NCBI RefSeq assembly: GCF_030580675.1 | Contig: NZ_JAUQUB010000003.1 | Span: 186,001-250,000 of the forward strand | DNA: 64,000 nucleotides | Source: Antiquaquibacter soli | GTDB taxonomy: Bacteria > Actinomycetota > Actinomycetes > Actinomycetales > Microbacteriaceae | Direction: 5' to 3' | Part shown: one piece after another, positions 16,027 through 25,835 of the stretch | How the letters are laid out: each line of letters opens with the position of its first letter | How positions within the stretch are numbered: position 1 is the first letter of the stretch | Position numbers and translations under genes: made by a program | The notes under the pieces: generated by a model | The model's input: the letters and a program-made list of their open reading frames with translations, nothing else | Told to the model about the DNA's origin: nothing | Database searches by the model: none

Positions 16027-17409
16027 TTATCCCGGCGCCATGTCGCTGAACCGCGAGAAGTGCCCGTGGAATGCGACGGTGATCGTGCGAGTGGGTCCGT
16101 TGCGGTGCTTGGCGACGATGAGGTCGGCCTCGCCCGCGCGAGCGTTGTCGGCCTCGTAGGCGCTCTCGCGGTGCAGCAGGATGACCATGTCGGCGTCCTG
16201 CTCGATCGAGCCCGATTCGCGCAGGTCGGAGAGTGCGGGCTTCTTGTCGGCGCGCTGCTCGGGGCCACGGTTCAGCTGCGAGATCGCGATGACCGGCACC
16301 TCGAGCTCCTTCGCGAGGAGCTTGAGCGCACGCGAGAACTCCGAGACCTCCTGCTGACGCGACTCGACCTTCTTGCCGCTCGTCATGAGCTGCAGGTAGT
16401 CGATGACGACCATCTTGAGGCCGACGCGCTGCTTGAGCCGCCGCGCCTTCGCGCGGATCTCCACGAGCGTCATGTTGGGGCTGTCATCGATGTAGAGCGG
16501 AGCGTCGTTGATGCGGCCGCGCGTCTGGGCGATCGTCGTCCAGTCGTTGGCGTGCACGGTTCCCTTGCGCATGTGCTGGAGGGGAACGGATGCCTCGGCC
16601 GACAGCAACCGCATCGCGATCTCACTGCGGCCCATCTCGAGGGAGAACACGATCGTCGGCAGGTCGTGCTTGATGGCTGCCGACCGCGCGATGTCGAGGC
16701 CGAGCGTCGACTTACCGATGGCGGGACGGGCGGCGATGATGATCATCTGCCCGGGGTGCAGTCCGTTGGTGAGCTCGTCGAGCTCGGTGAACCCCGTGGG
16801 CACGCCGACCATCTGCCCGTCGCGACCGCGGGCCGCCTCGATCTCGTCGATCGCCGAGGTGACGGCCTCGGTGAGCGGGACGTAGTCCTCGCTCTCGACG
16901 CCGCCGGTGACGCTGTAGATCTCGGCCTGCGCGTTGTTGACGAGGTCGACGACCTCGCCCTCGCTCGCGTAGCCCATCTGCACGATGCGAGTGCCTGCCT
17001 CGACGAGGCGGCGCAGCACGGCCTTCTCGGCGACGATCGTCGCGTAGAAGCCGGCATTGGCGGCGGTCGGCACGAGCGCGGTGAGCGTGTGGAGGTACTC
17101 GGCACCCCCGGCGCGGCCGAGCTGGCCCGTCTTGGTGAGCTCGTCGGTGACGGCGATGACGTCAGTCGGCTCGCCGTGCGAGTACAGCGTGAGGATCGCG
17201 TCGAAGATCGTCTCGTGCTTGGGGATGTAGAAGTCGACCGCGCGCACTGTCTCGATGACGTCGGCAACGGCATCCTTGCTCAGGAGCATGCCGCCGATCG
17301 CGCTCTGCTCGGCGAGCAGGTCGTGCGGCGGGACGCGGTCGCCGCGGGCCGGACCGGAGTCGCCGGCCGGTCGCGCATCGCCCGCGAGCCCCAAGTGAGC
17401 AATGGACAT
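16027..17409 (-). CDS. dnaB: Replicative DNA helicase DnaB
   Basis: Hexameric 5'-3' helicase of the replication fork, 460 residues, intein-free. The N-terminal primase-interaction domain covers about 30-140 (PPHDLLAEQSAIGGMLLSKD). The RecA-like ATPase has Walker A in ARPAIGKSTL, Walker B in MVVIDYLQLM and motif H4 ending PVIAISQLNRG. ATG 17409 is preceded by GGGAGGGG; longer reading frames upstream lack support and run into a region with DnaA boxes. It stands downstream of rplI in the same direction, as in other actinomycetes. Confidence 0.96.
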   Translation of the reverse strand: MSIAHLGLAGDARPAGDSGPARGDRVPPHDLLAEQSAIGGMLLSKDAVADVIETVRAVDFYIPKHETIFDAILTLYSHGEPTDVIAVTDELTKTGQLGRAGGAEYLHTLTALVPTAANAGFYATIVAEKAVLRRLVEAGTRIVQMGYASEGEVVDLVNNAQAEIYSVTGGVESEDYVPLTEAVTSAIDEIEAARGRDGQMVGVPTGFTELDELTNGLHPGQMIIIAARPAIGKSTLGLDIARSAAIKHDLPTIVFSLEMGRSEIAMRLLSAEASVPLQHMRKGTVHANDWTTIAQTRGRINDAPLYIDDSPNMTLVEIRAKARRLKQRVGLKMVVIDYLQLMTSGKKVESRQQEVSEFSRALKLLAKELEVPVIAISQLNRGPEQRADKKPALSDLRESGSIEQDADMVILLHRESAYEADNARAGEADLIVAKHRNGPTRTITVAFHGHFSRFSDMAPG

Positions 17410-17856
17410 TCGACCCCTCCCGATGGATGACGCTACGCCCCAGTTGTAAGCGCACCCGCCGACACTCCGCGCCCCGCCCGAGCGACCCGCGACTCGGCCG
17501 GCGACTGAGACTGGACCACGATAGGGATGCCCCCCGCCCGGGTCCAACTGGGCCTGTGGATGACGCTGTGGGCAATCTGCACGAAACGCCGGGACTGATG
17601 TGGGGAAACTGTGCATCCATCTGTGCATAACTGTGGATGATCGTGCAGTTACCGCGCCTTGATCAGCACTTTCCCTATCCTCACCATGTGTGTAGAAACA
17701 TGTTTAGACTTCCGGTTGAGACTTCCCCGTTTGTGCTGGTTCCTGTGCATAAAGGTGCGGGAAAAGGCCCGAATCGCTCCCCTCGGGCTCTTGACATTTC
17801 CCCATTAAGCAGCGATAGCGGCGAGCCCGCAGGCCCGCCGCTATCGAGAGGTCGCG
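17410..17856 (-). promoter_or_regulatory. dnaB upstream region with DnaA-box-like sites
   Basis: 447 bp without a gene. It carries two exact TTATGCACA boxes (read on the minus strand; 17622-17630 and 17744-17752, fitting TTATNCACA) and close relatives TGTGCATCC and TGTGGATGA beside the first. A 10-bp palindrome AAACATGTTT (17696-17705) and locally AT-richer sequence also occur. Likely holds the dnaB promoter; DnaA control of dnaB is an inference. The end next to rplI holds that operon's hairpin. Confidence 0.5.
17813..17846 (-). terminator. Hairpin after rplI
   Basis: Perfect 11-bp arms CGATAGCGGCG / CGCCGCTATCG with a 12-nt loop, 10 bp past the rplI stop. No clear T-run follows on the minus strand, but position and stability fit the end of the rpsF-ssb-rpsR-rplI operon. 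Confidence 0.65.
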
Positions 17857-18309
17857 CTACTTGGCGGCGACGACCTGGAGGGTGATGGTCGCGACGATGT
17901 CGTCACGGAGGCGAACGGTCGCCTCGTGCTCGCCGGTCGCCTTGATCGGGCTGGTGATCTCGATCTTGCGCTTGTCGAGCTCGCCGAGGCCGGCGGCCGC
18001 AACGGCCTCCGCGACGTCGGCGGTCTTGACCGAACCGAACAGGCGACCGCCCTGGCCGGCCTTGACCGTGAGCTTCACGGTCGTGGCCTGCAGGCGGGCC
18101 TTGAGGTCCTGCGCCTCCTCGAGCGTGGCGTGCTCGCGCGCGGCGCGGGCAGCCTTGATCTGCTCGATCTGCTTCTCTCCGCCCCGCGTCCACGCCACGG
18201 CGAAGCCCTGGGGGATGAGGTAGTTGCGGGCGAAGCCGTTCTTGACGTCGACGACGTCACCGGGGGCACCGAGACCGGTGACCTCGTGCGTGAGGATCAG
18301 CTTGGACAT
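17857..18309 (-). CDS. rplI: 50S ribosomal protein bL9
   Basis: 150 residues, full length for bL9: N-terminal domain with [20 protein letters not shown] and YLIPQGFAV (the bL9 signature), a long central helix rich in Ala/Glu, and a C-terminal RNA-binding domain. Last gene of the rpsF-ssb-rpsR-rplI operon. Confidence 0.98.
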   Translation of the reverse strand: MSKLILTHEVTGLGAPGDVVDVKNGFARNYLIPQGFAVAWTRGGEKQIEQIKAARAAREHATLEEAQDLKARLQATTVKLTVKAGQGGRLFGSVKTADVAEAVAAAGLGELDKRKIEITSPIKATGEHEATVRLRDDIVATITLQVVAAK

Positions 18310-18321
18310 GTCGATACTCCT

Positions 18322-18585
18322 TTAACGGCCCGAGCCCGCGTACGGGAGGAGAGCCATCTCGCGGGCGTTCTTGACGGCCGTCGCGATGAGGCGCTGCTCC
18401 TGCACGGAGACACCGGTGATGCGGCGAGCGCGGATCTTGCCCCGCTCGGAGATGAACTTACGAAGCGTGGCGACATCCTTGTAGTCGATGACGCCGACGC
18501 GGATCGCCTTGGCCGGAGCGGCGTTCTTGCCGTCCTTGCCCTTGCGGATGGGCTTGCGGCGGTCGCCGCTGCTCTTTCCTGCCAT
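18322..18585 (-). CDS. rpsR: 30S ribosomal protein bS18
   Basis: 87 residues. The core [19 protein letters not shown] and the C-terminal [20 protein letters not shown] are diagnostic of bS18. The N-terminal [18 protein letters not shown] lacks Cys residues, so it is a C-minus (zinc-independent) form by sequence. Lies 12 bp before rplI; binds bS6 in the small-subunit platform. Confidence 0.97.
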   Translation of the reverse strand: MAGKSSGDRRKPIRKGKDGKNAAPAKAIRVGVIDYKDVATLRKFISERGKIRARRITGVSVQEQRLIATAVKNAREMALLPYAGSGR

Positions 18586-18617
18586 TGTGTTGTGTCCTTA
18601 GAAAAGTTGTCGGATGC

Positions 18618-19112
18618 CTAGAAAGGCGTCTCGTCGGAGTAGCTGCCGGGAGTGTTCCAGACGTCGCCCGAGCTGTCGGGGGCGCTGGCCGCCCACGGCT
18701 CCTCGGCGACCTGACCGCCCCCGCGGGGGGCGCCACCGTCGCGCGACGATGCGGCGCGCGTCACCTGGGCGGTCGCGTAGCGCAGGCTGGGGCCGATCTC
18801 GTCGACCTCGAGCTCGATGCTCGTGCGCTTCTCGCCCTCTTTCGTCTCGTACGACCGCTGCTTGAGGCGGCCGGTCGCGATGACGCGGCTGCCCTTCGTC
18901 AGCGAGCCCGCGACGTGCTCCGCGAACTCGCGCCAGCAGGACGCGCGGAGGAACAGCGCCTCGCCGTCCTTCCAGTCGTTCGTCGCACGGTCGAAGTTGC
19001 GGGGGGTCGACGCGATGGTGAAGTTGGCGACCGCAAGCCCGGACTGCGTGTAGCGCAGCTCGGGGTCACTCGTGAGGTTGCCCACGACGGTGATGATGGT
19101 CTCGCCGGCCAT
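18618..19112 (-). CDS. ssb: Single-stranded DNA-binding protein
   Basis: 164 residues: an OB-fold at about 1-110 ([39 protein letters not shown]), a Gly/Ser linker and an acidic tip SDETPF that fits the protein-interaction tail of SSB (usual DDxIPF). Lies 3 bp after rpsF. This conserved operon ties SSB supply to ribosomal protein synthesis. Confidence 0.96.
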   Translation of the reverse strand: MAGETIITVVGNLTSDPELRYTQSGLAVANFTIASTPRNFDRATNDWKDGEALFLRASCWREFAEHVAGSLTKGSRVIATGRLKQRSYETKEGEKRTSIELEVDEIGPSLRYATAQVTRAASSRDGGAPRGGGQVAEEPWAASAPDSSGDVWNTPGSYSDETPF

Positions 19113-19115
19113 GGC

Positions 19116-19502
19116 TTACTCGGCGTCCTTGGCGGCGGCTGCGGCGGGAGCGGTACCCTTACGGGCGGCCTTCTCGTCCGCGAGCTTCTTGGCGGCGGCG
19201 ACCTGGGCGAATCCGGCCTCGGCCCGCAGCACCTTGGTGCGCATGACGGCCTCGGACAGCTTCAGCTGACGGTCGAGCTCCTGGGTCGCGGCCGAGGTCG
19301 CCGTGAAGTTGACGACGGCGTAGATGCCCTCGGACTTCTTGTTGATCTCGTAGGCCAGGCGACGGCGTCCCCAGATGTCCACGTTGTCGATGGAACCACC
19401 ATCGGTGCGGATCACGTTGAGGAACTTGTCCAGGCTGGGAGCCACGGTGCGCTCATCGATCTCGGGATCGAGGATGACCATGAGTTCGTACTGGTGCGTC
19501 AC
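19116..19502 (-). CDS. rpsF: 30S ribosomal protein bS6
   Basis: 128 residues. [18 protein letters not shown] and [20 protein letters not shown] are bS6 hallmarks. An Ala/Lys-rich tail of about 30 residues extends beyond the ~95-residue core, as in several actinomycetes. First gene of the operon; a structured leader lies upstream. Confidence 0.97.
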   Translation of the reverse strand: MTHQYELMVILDPEIDERTVAPSLDKFLNVIRTDGGSIDNVDIWGRRRLAYEINKKSEGIYAVVNFTATSAATQELDRQLKLSEAVMRTKVLRAEAGFAQVAAAKKLADEKAARKGTAPAAAAAKDAE

Positions 19503-19600
19503 AAACCCACCTCCTTCGGACTAGAACGGTTGCAGACGGTCTGCAACAGGAGGGTGTAGACGGTCGTCCGGCGTGCGGACAACCTGTCTAGTGTAGGCAC
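19503..19600 (-). promoter_or_regulatory. Structured leader of the rpsF operon, candidate bS6:bS18 mRNA element
   Basis: On the minus strand two stems precede rpsF. The first is GTTGTCCG-CACGC-CGGACGAC (plus coordinates 19563-19583). The second has 8-bp perfect arms GTTGCAGA / TCTGCAAC with a CCG loop (19529-19547), ending 27 bp before the start codon. bS6:bS18 is known to repress its own mRNA by binding structured leaders that expose CCG. The hairpins are seen; the binding role is inferred. Confidence 0.45.
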
Positions 19601-21028
19601 TCAGGACCGCGAGCGCCACCACTCGAGCAGTCGCCGCTCCGCTTCGTCCTCGCCGAGGGGCCCTTCGTCGAGTCGGAGATCGAGCAGGAACTTGTACGCC
19701 GCCCCCACTTCCGGACCCGGCGAGAGGCCCAGCACCTGCATGATGCGCTGCCCGTCGAGCTCCGGACGCACGGCGGCGAGGCCCTCCGCCTCCGCGATCG
19801 CCGCGATGCGCTCCTCGAGGTCGTCGTACGCGAACGAGAGTCGGTCGGCCTTGCGCACGTTGCGGGTCGTGACATCCGCGCGGGTGAGGATGTGCAGCCA
19901 CTCGAGGAGGTCGCCGGCGTCGCGCACGTACCGGCGCACCGCCGAGTCGGTCCACGCGCCGTCGGTGTAGCCGAAGAACCGCAAGTGCAGTTCGACGAGG
20001 CGCGACACCGCAGCGATCGTGTCGTTCGGCATCCGGAGGGCCTTGAGCCGCTTGGCCGCGAGCTTGGCGCCGACGACGTCGTGGTGGTGGAAGGTGACGA
20101 CACCCCCCGCTTCGATGCGTCGCGTCGCGGGCTTGCCGATGTCGTGCAGCAGCGCCGCGAGTCGCAGCACCAGCGAGGGGGAGTGCCCCCGCGACTTCTC
20201 GAGGTCGATCGCCTGAGACAGCACGGTGAGGGAGTGCTCGTAGACGTCCTTGTGGTGCGCGTGCTCGTCGCGCTCGAGCCGGAGCGCCGGTACCTCCGGC
20301 AGGACGAGCTGCGCGAGGCCGGTGTCGACGAGAAGCCGGATGCCCGGAGCCGGGTCATCCGTCAGCAGCAGCTTCGACAGCTCCTCGCTCACTCGCTCGA
20401 CACTCACGATCTCGATCCGCGGCGCGAGCTCCGTCATGGCCGCGACGGTCTCGGGGGCGACGGTGAACCCGAGCTGCGAGGAGAACCGGGCGGCGCGCAG
20501 CATCCGGAGCGGGTCGTCGCCGAACGAGACCTCCGGCGGTCCGGGGGTCGTGATCGTGCGGGACATGAGGTGCTCGAACCCGCCCCAGGGGTCGACCAGC
20601 CGGCGGTCGGGCAGGCTGAGCGCCATGGCGTTGACGGTGAAATCGCGCCTCACGAGGTCGCCCTCGAGGGAGTCGCCGAACTCGACGACCGGCTTGCGGC
20701 TCGCCCCGTCGTAGCTGTCGGCGCGGTACGTGGTGATCTCGACGGTCGTGCCGCCGATGCGGGCCGCGATCGTGCCGAACTCCCGACCGACGTCCCACTG
20801 CGCGTCGGAGATGGGGGTCACGAGGTCGAGGATCTCGTCGGGGCGCGCATCGGTCGTGAAGTCGAGGTCGTTGACCGGTCGACCGAGGAAGGCGTCGCGC
20901 ACGGGCCCCCCCACGAGGGCGAGTTGGCGACCGGCGCCGGCGAAGGCCTCCGCGAGCCGGGCGACGGGCGCGGAATCGGCGATCCCGCCGAGTCGCTCGA
21001 TGGCGGTCGCGACGCTCTCCATGGTCAT
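19601..21028 (-). CDS. CCA tRNA nucleotidyltransferase
   Basis: Adds or repairs the 3' CCA of tRNAs. 475 residues: polymerase beta head with LALVGGPVRDAFLG and the metal-binding DLDFTTDA, RRDFTVNAMAL (motif with nucleotide-binding Arg), DDPLRMLRAARF, and an HD domain (LLHDIGKPATRR) in the second half, as in long actinobacterial enzymes. ATG 21028 (MTMESVATA) and ATG 21022 are both possible. Divergent from the DUF6049-murJ operon. Confidence 0.93.
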   Translation of the reverse strand: MTMESVATAIERLGGIADSAPVARLAEAFAGAGRQLALVGGPVRDAFLGRPVNDLDFTTDARPDEILDLVTPISDAQWDVGREFGTIAARIGGTTVEITTYRADSYDGASRKPVVEFGDSLEGDLVRRDFTVNAMALSLPDRRLVDPWGGFEHLMSRTITTPGPPEVSFGDDPLRMLRAARFSSQLGFTVAPETVAAMTELAPRIEIVSVERVSEELSKLLLTDDPAPGIRLLVDTGLAQLVLPEVPALRLERDEHAHHKDVYEHSLTVLSQAIDLEKSRGHSPSLVLRLAALLHDIGKPATRRIEAGGVVTFHHHDVVGAKLAAKRLKALRMPNDTIAAVSRLVELHLRFFGYTDGAWTDSAVRRYVRDAGDLLEWLHILTRADVTTRNVRKADRLSFAYDDLEERIAAIAEAEGLAAVRPELDGQRIMQVLGLSPGPEVGAAYKFLLDLRLDEGPLGEDEAERRLLEWWRSRS

Positions 21029-21128
21029 CAAGCTTGGCACACGCCTCCCGCTGGCCCCCGGCGCCGGTCGCCGCGCGACGGGCGCGGGCCGAGCCGCCTC
21101 CCAGGCCCGACGGAATAGACTTCTCGCC

Positions 21129-22817
21129 ATGCTGGCCGCGCGAGTACTCCGGGGTGCCGCGGCGCTTTTCCTCGCGGCGGGAGTCAGCGTCGCGACCGCA
21201 GTCGCACCGTCCGCCCGCGCCGCCGATCCCGGCCCCGTGGAGCTCGCGATCATCGCCCCCATTGTCGCCCCGCCCGGCTCGACCGGTCTCATCCCGGCCG
21301 ATCTGCTCGAGCAGTACACCTCCCCTACGGGACTGCTCACCCGGCAGCTCGATGCCGTCGCCGGCCGACCGGTGACCCTCGCGATCGACCCGATGATCCT
21401 CGTCTCGATCCGACTGCTCGGCTCGACGGCGTCCGAGCCGGTGAGCGCGTGGCTGGCCCGGCTCGAGGCCGTCTCCAACGAGAGCTTCCTGCTGCCGTAC
21501 GCCGACTCCGATGTGACCCTCGCCACCCAGGCGGGCAGTAGCGCGGTGCTCGCCCCCCGGTCGCTCGACTTCGCCATCGATCCGACGCTGTTCGGGCCGT
21601 CGGCCGAGCCCACCGCGGAGCCGACCGCCGACCCCGACATGCCCGCCCTCCCGACGGGCGACGAGCTGCTCGAGTGGGACAGCGCGTTCCCCGACCTCGT
21701 GTGGCCGCGCGCCGCCTCCGTGGTGGGGAGCGACCTCGGCGTGCTCGCGGCGAGCGGGTTCGGCACGGTCATCCTGTCGTCCGGCAACGTGTCGCGGGAT
21801 GCCCGGCTCGGCCCCGCCGTCGACGTGGCGGGCACCTCCGCGATCGTGACCGACGACACCGTATCGGCGGCCCTCGACGCGGCCGCCTCGACGCTCATCC
21901 CCGACGACCTCCCCGCCGCCCTCGGCGCGCTGCGGTCGGCGATCGCCCAAGCCGGCGCCGTGCAGGACGGTCAGGCCGCCGTGGTCGCCTCCCTCGACCG
22001 TTCGGTCCCACTCACCGGCAACAGCGTCGCGGCCACGATCGCGGCGCTCGAGTCCGACGCGGCGGTGAGCCTCGTGCCGCTCAGCACCGCGGCGTCCGGG
22101 TCGACCACGGGAGGAGCATCCCTCGTCGACTCCCCGCAACCGGCCGACCGGGTCGCGGTCGTGGCTCGACTGCTCCAGGCCGATGCCGCCGAGGAGCGCT
22201 TCGCGACCATCGTGGAGGACCCGACCACGATCACGTCGCCCCGACGGCTCGCCCTGCTCGGCCTCCTCGCGACCGGCTGGGAGGACAACCCGACAGGCTG
22301 GCAGACGGCGACGGACGAGTTCCTCGAGGCATCGACCGACCTGCTCGGGGCGGTCCAGATCGTCACGACCAGCAACTTCACCCTGCTCGCCGACAGCGCG
22401 ACCCTGCCGATCCCGGTGCGCAACGACCTCGGGCAGTCCGTGACGGTGTACGTCACCGTGCGGCCGGAGACCGCCCAGCTCGCGGTCACCGACACGCTCG
22501 TCGCGGTGACGATCGAACCGAACGCCCAAGCGCGGGCGCAGGTGCCGGTGCAGGCGATCTCCAACGGCACCGTGCAAGTGCTCATCACCCTCACGAGCAC
22601 GGCCGGAGTGGCGATCGGCGCTCCCGCCGTCGCCGAGATCAATGTGCAGGCAGGGTGGGAGACGCCCATCGTGCTCGTGATCGCCGGCATCGTCGTGCTC
22701 GTGTTCGGCATCGGAATCGTGCGCAACATCCTCCGTCGGCGGCGCGCGCGCTCGGCCGAGTCCGAGAGCGCAACCGACGGCGGCCCCGCCCCCGAGGCCC
22801 CGGAGTCCGATGGCTGA
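21129..22817 (+). CDS. DUF6049 family secreted, membrane-anchored protein
   Basis: 562 residues: N-terminal signal peptide (VLRGAAALFLAAGVSVATAV, cleavage near ARA-AD), a long extracytoplasmic region and one C-terminal membrane segment (IVLVIAGIVVLVFGIGIV) before a basic stop-transfer tail. It sits directly before murJ with an 8-bp overlap, the usual position of this family in actinomycetes. A role with MurJ in cell-wall assembly is inferred from that constant linkage; no catalytic motif is seen. Confidence 0.82.
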   Translation: MLAARVLRGAAALFLAAGVSVATAVAPSARAADPGPVELAIIAPIVAPPGSTGLIPADLLEQYTSPTGLLTRQLDAVAGRPVTLAIDPMILVSIRLLGSTASEPVSAWLARLEAVSNESFLLPYADSDVTLATQAGSSAVLAPRSLDFAIDPTLFGPSAEPTAEPTADPDMPALPTGDELLEWDSAFPDLVWPRAASVVGSDLGVLAASGFGTVILSSGNVSRDARLGPAVDVAGTSAIVTDDTVSAALDAAASTLIPDDLPAALGALRSAIAQAGAVQDGQAAVVASLDRSVPLTGNSVAATIAALESDAAVSLVPLSTAASGSTTGGASLVDSPQPADRVAVVARLLQADAAEERFATIVEDPTTITSPRRLALLGLLATGWEDNPTGWQTATDEFLEASTDLLGAVQIVTTSNFTLLADSATLPIPVRNDLGQSVTVYVTVRPETAQLAVTDTLVAVTIEPNAQARAQVPVQAISNGTVQVLITLTSTAGVAIGAPAVAEINVQAGWETPIVLVIAGIVVLVFGIGIVRNILRRRRARSAESESATDGGPAPEAPESDG

Positions 22818-24441
22818 CGGCGGAGTGGGTCGCGCAAGCGCGCTCCTCGCCTCCGGCACCCTCGTATCGCGGGTGCTCGGCTTCGTCAACGCGATCGTGC
22901 TCGCCGGCGCCATCGGCTACATCGGTGCGGCAGCCGACGGATTCACGCTCGCAACGCAGATCCCGAACAGCATCTACGCGCTCATCGCCGGCGGCCTCCT
23001 CAGCGCCGTGCTCGTACCGCAGATCGTGCGCGCGGCCGTCCACGAGGACGGCGGCCAGCAGTTCATCAACCGCCTCGTCACCCTCGGCGTCGTGCTCTTC
23101 CTGCTCGTCACGATTGCAGCGACCCTCGCCTCGCCGCTCCTCGTCGACCTCTACGCGCAGTCGGGCGAGCGCGGATTCACCGAGAGCGGCATCGCCCTCG
23201 CGGTCGCCCTCTCCTACTGGTGCCTGCCGCAGATCTTCTTCTACTCGCTCTACAGCCTCCTCGGTAACGTGCTCAACGCCCGCAACGTGTTCGGGCCGTT
23301 CACGTGGGCACCCGCGCTGAACAACGTCATCGCCATCGCGGGCATCGGGGTGTTCATCCTCGTCTTCGGGCCGGACCCCGCGCACCGCGACGCGTCGACC
23401 TGGACTCCCGGGATGATCGCGCTCCTCGGTGGCACCGCGACGCTGGGTATCGCGGCGCAAGCCCTCGTGCTTACACTCTTCTGGCGGCGGGCGGGACTCA
23501 CCTTCCGACCCGACTTCCGGTGGAGAGGAGTGGGGCTCGGCCGTGTCGGCAGCGCGGGGGCGTGGGTCTTCGGCATGATCCTCATCACCCAGCTCGCGGC
23601 GATCGTCGAGACTCGCGTCGCGACCCTCGCGACGGGGAGCGCCTCGCTCGGCGTGCTCAAGTATGCGTGGCTCGTCTTCATGCTGCCGCACTCGATCGTC
23701 ACGGTCTCGATCACGACCGCGTACTTCACGCGCATGAGCGCTCACGCGCGCGACGGCCGCCTCGACGACGTGCGCAGCGACCTCTCGTCGGCCTTGCGCG
23801 CGATCCTCCTCATCATGGTCTTCGCGACGGTCGGGCTCGCGGTGCTGTCGTTCCCGTTCAGCGCGGTCTTCGGAGGCCGGTTCGAGGATGTCGCCGCCCT
23901 CGCGGCCGTCATCGTCGCCTACCTGCTCGGCCTCATCCCCTTCACCGTCGTCTTCCTCATGCAGCGGGTCTTCTACTCGCTCGACGACACCCGCACCGTG
24001 TTCTTCCTCCAGGTCGTGCACTCCGCGACCTTCGTCGTCGGCGTGCTGCTCGTCGCGATGGCTCCCACCACGGTCATCGCGATCGGCATCGCCGTGTGCA
24101 TGAGCCTCGCGTCACTGCTGCAGATGGTCGTCTACGCGATCTTGCTGCGTCCGCGCATCGGCGGCCTGGATGCCCGGCACGTCGGCACCCGGTTCGTGCA
24201 GTACCTCGCGTCCGCCCTGCTCGCGGGCGGCGTCGGCGCCGCGGTCACCTGGGCTCTCGGGGCGTATACGGACGGCGGATTCGGCTCGTCGTCGCGAGTG
24301 GGGGGCATCCTGACCATGATCGCGGCCGGGCTCGCGATGGCCGTCGTGTACTTCGGCGTGCTGTGGATCATCCGCAACCCGGAGCTGCGGTCGTTCGCCG
24401 CACCCATCCGCGCCCGCCTGGGGCGCCGAACAACGGAATAG
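22810..24441 (+). CDS. murJ: Lipid II flippase MurJ (MviN)
   Basis: Integral membrane protein of the MOP superfamily that flips lipid-linked peptidoglycan precursor. 543 residues with about 14 membrane helices; N-terminal ASGTLVSRVLGFVNAIVLAG is the MviN signature. The actinobacterial C-terminal kinase-like extension found in mycobacteria is absent. The start overlaps the DUF6049 gene. Confidence 0.92.
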   Translation: MADGGVGRASALLASGTLVSRVLGFVNAIVLAGAIGYIGAAADGFTLATQIPNSIYALIAGGLLSAVLVPQIVRAAVHEDGGQQFINRLVTLGVVLFLLVTIAATLASPLLVDLYAQSGERGFTESGIALAVALSYWCLPQIFFYSLYSLLGNVLNARNVFGPFTWAPALNNVIAIAGIGVFILVFGPDPAHRDASTWTPGMIALLGGTATLGIAAQALVLTLFWRRAGLTFRPDFRWRGVGLGRVGSAGAWVFGMILITQLAAIVETRVATLATGSASLGVLKYAWLVFMLPHSIVTVSITTAYFTRMSAHARDGRLDDVRSDLSSALRAILLIMVFATVGLAVLSFPFSAVFGGRFEDVAALAAVIVAYLLGLIPFTVVFLMQRVFYSLDDTRTVFFLQVVHSATFVVGVLLVAMAPTTVIAIGIAVCMSLASLLQMVVYAILLRPRIGGLDARHVGTRFVQYLASALLAGGVGAAVTWALGAYTDGGFGSSSRVGGILTMIAAGLAMAVVYFGVLWIIRNPELRSFAAPIRARLGRRTTE

Positions 24442-24494
24442 CCGGCGGCTACCATGTGTTGTACCGGCTGGGACTAGTGAGGGAGCCAGGCGAC

Positions 24495-25460
24495 ATGCGC
24501 CACGTCATCATCATCGGATCGGGACCTGCCGGGTACACGGCAGCGATCTATGCTGCCCGGGCGAGCCTCAAGCCGCTGCTGATCGCGAGCTCCGTCGAGG
24601 CAGGCGGAGAGCTCATGAAGACCACCGAGGTGGAGAACTACCCGGGCTTCGCGGAGGGCATCCAGGGGCCGGAGCTCATGGCCCAGATGCTCGCCCAGGC
24701 CGAGAAGTTCGGCACCGAGGTCGTCTACGACGATGTCGTGAAGCTCGAGCTCGAGGGCGACGTCAAGCGCGTGCACCTCGGCAACGGAGACGTGCACGAG
24801 GCACTCACGGTCATCTTCGCGACGGGGTCCGCGTACCGCAAGCTCGGCATCGAGGACGAGACGCGGCTGAGCGGCCACGGGGTCTCGTGGTGTGCCACGT
24901 GCGACGGGTTCTTCTTCCGCCAGAAGACGATCGCGGTCGTGGGAGGCGGCGACTCGGCGATGGAGGAGGCGACCTTCCTCACGAAGTTCGCCGACAAGGT
25001 CTACGTCGTGCACCGCAAGGACGAGCTGCGCGCCTCGAAGGCGATGCAGGAGCGCGCCTTCGCCGACCCGAAGATCGAGTTCCTCTGGAACAACGAGGTC
25101 AAGCACATCTACGGCGACGAGCTCGTCACCGGCATCGGCATCGTCAATACGGTGGATGGCTCGGAGCGCACGATCGACCTGAGCGGACTGTTCGTGGCGA
25201 TCGGCGCCGACCCCCGCACGCACCTCGTGCACGGCCAGCTCGAGCTCAACCCGGACGGCACGGTCAAGGTCGACGGCCGCTCGTCGCGCACGAACATCCC
25301 GGGCGTCTTCGCCGCGGGCGACGTGATCGACCCCACCTACCGTCAGGCGGTGACCGCCGCCGGCTCCGGCACGGTCGCGGCCCTCGACGCCGAGCACTAC
25401 CTCGCGGCGCTCCCCAAGGAGACGCTGGCCCGCGCCACCGCCGAGCCGGCCGCCGTCTGA
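24495..25460 (+). CDS. trxB: Thioredoxin reductase
   Basis: NADPH:thioredoxin oxidoreductase, 321 residues. FAD-binding GSGPAGYTAAIYAARA at the N-terminus, redox pair Cys133-Cys136 in WCATCDG, NADPH-binding GGGDSAMEEA, and C-terminal FAD motif GVFAAGDVIDPTYRQAVTAA. It forms a two-gene unit with trxA 31 bp downstream. Confidence 0.96.
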   Translation: MRHVIIIGSGPAGYTAAIYAARASLKPLLIASSVEAGGELMKTTEVENYPGFAEGIQGPELMAQMLAQAEKFGTEVVYDDVVKLELEGDVKRVHLGNGDVHEALTVIFATGSAYRKLGIEDETRLSGHGVSWCATCDGFFFRQKTIAVVGGGDSAMEEATFLTKFADKVYVVHRKDELRASKAMQERAFADPKIEFLWNNEVKHIYGDELVTGIGIVNTVDGSERTIDLSGLFVAIGADPRTHLVHGQLELNPDGTVKVDGRSSRTNIPGVFAAGDVIDPTYRQAVTAAGSGTVAALDAEHYLAALPKETLARATAEPAAV

Positions 25461-25491
25461 GACCATCCAGACCACAGAGAGAAGGAAAGCA

Positions 25492-25818
25492 ATGTCTAAC
25501 GCCAAGGACGTCACCGACGCCACGTTCGCGGACGAGGTTCTCAACTCGCCCGACACCATCATGGTCGACTTCTGGGCGGAGTGGTGCGGCCCGTGTCGCG
25601 CGGTCTCCCCGATCCTCGACCAGATCGCGCAGGAGAACTCCGACAAGATCAAGATCGTCAAGCTCAACGTCGACGACAACCCGCAGATGGCGATGAAGTA
25701 CCAGATCACCTCCATCCCGGCGATGAAGGTCTTCCGCGGCGGCGAGGTCGTCAAGACCGTCATCGGCGCCAAGCCCAAGCCGGCCCTCGAGGCCGACCTC
25801 GCGGAGTTCCTGGCATAA
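25492..25818 (+). CDS. trxA: Thioredoxin
   Basis: 108 residues, classical thioredoxin fold with active site WCGPC (Cys32, Cys35) and cis-Pro in TSIPAMKVF. Preceded by AGAGAAGGAAAG. Redox partner of the adjacent TrxB; terminator follows. Confidence 0.97.
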   Translation: MSNAKDVTDATFADEVLNSPDTIMVDFWAEWCGPCRAVSPILDQIAQENSDKIKIVKLNVDDNPQMAMKYQITSIPAMKVFRGGEVVKTVIGAKPKPALEADLAEFLA

Positions 25819-25835
25819 CCAATCCGCAGACTCTG

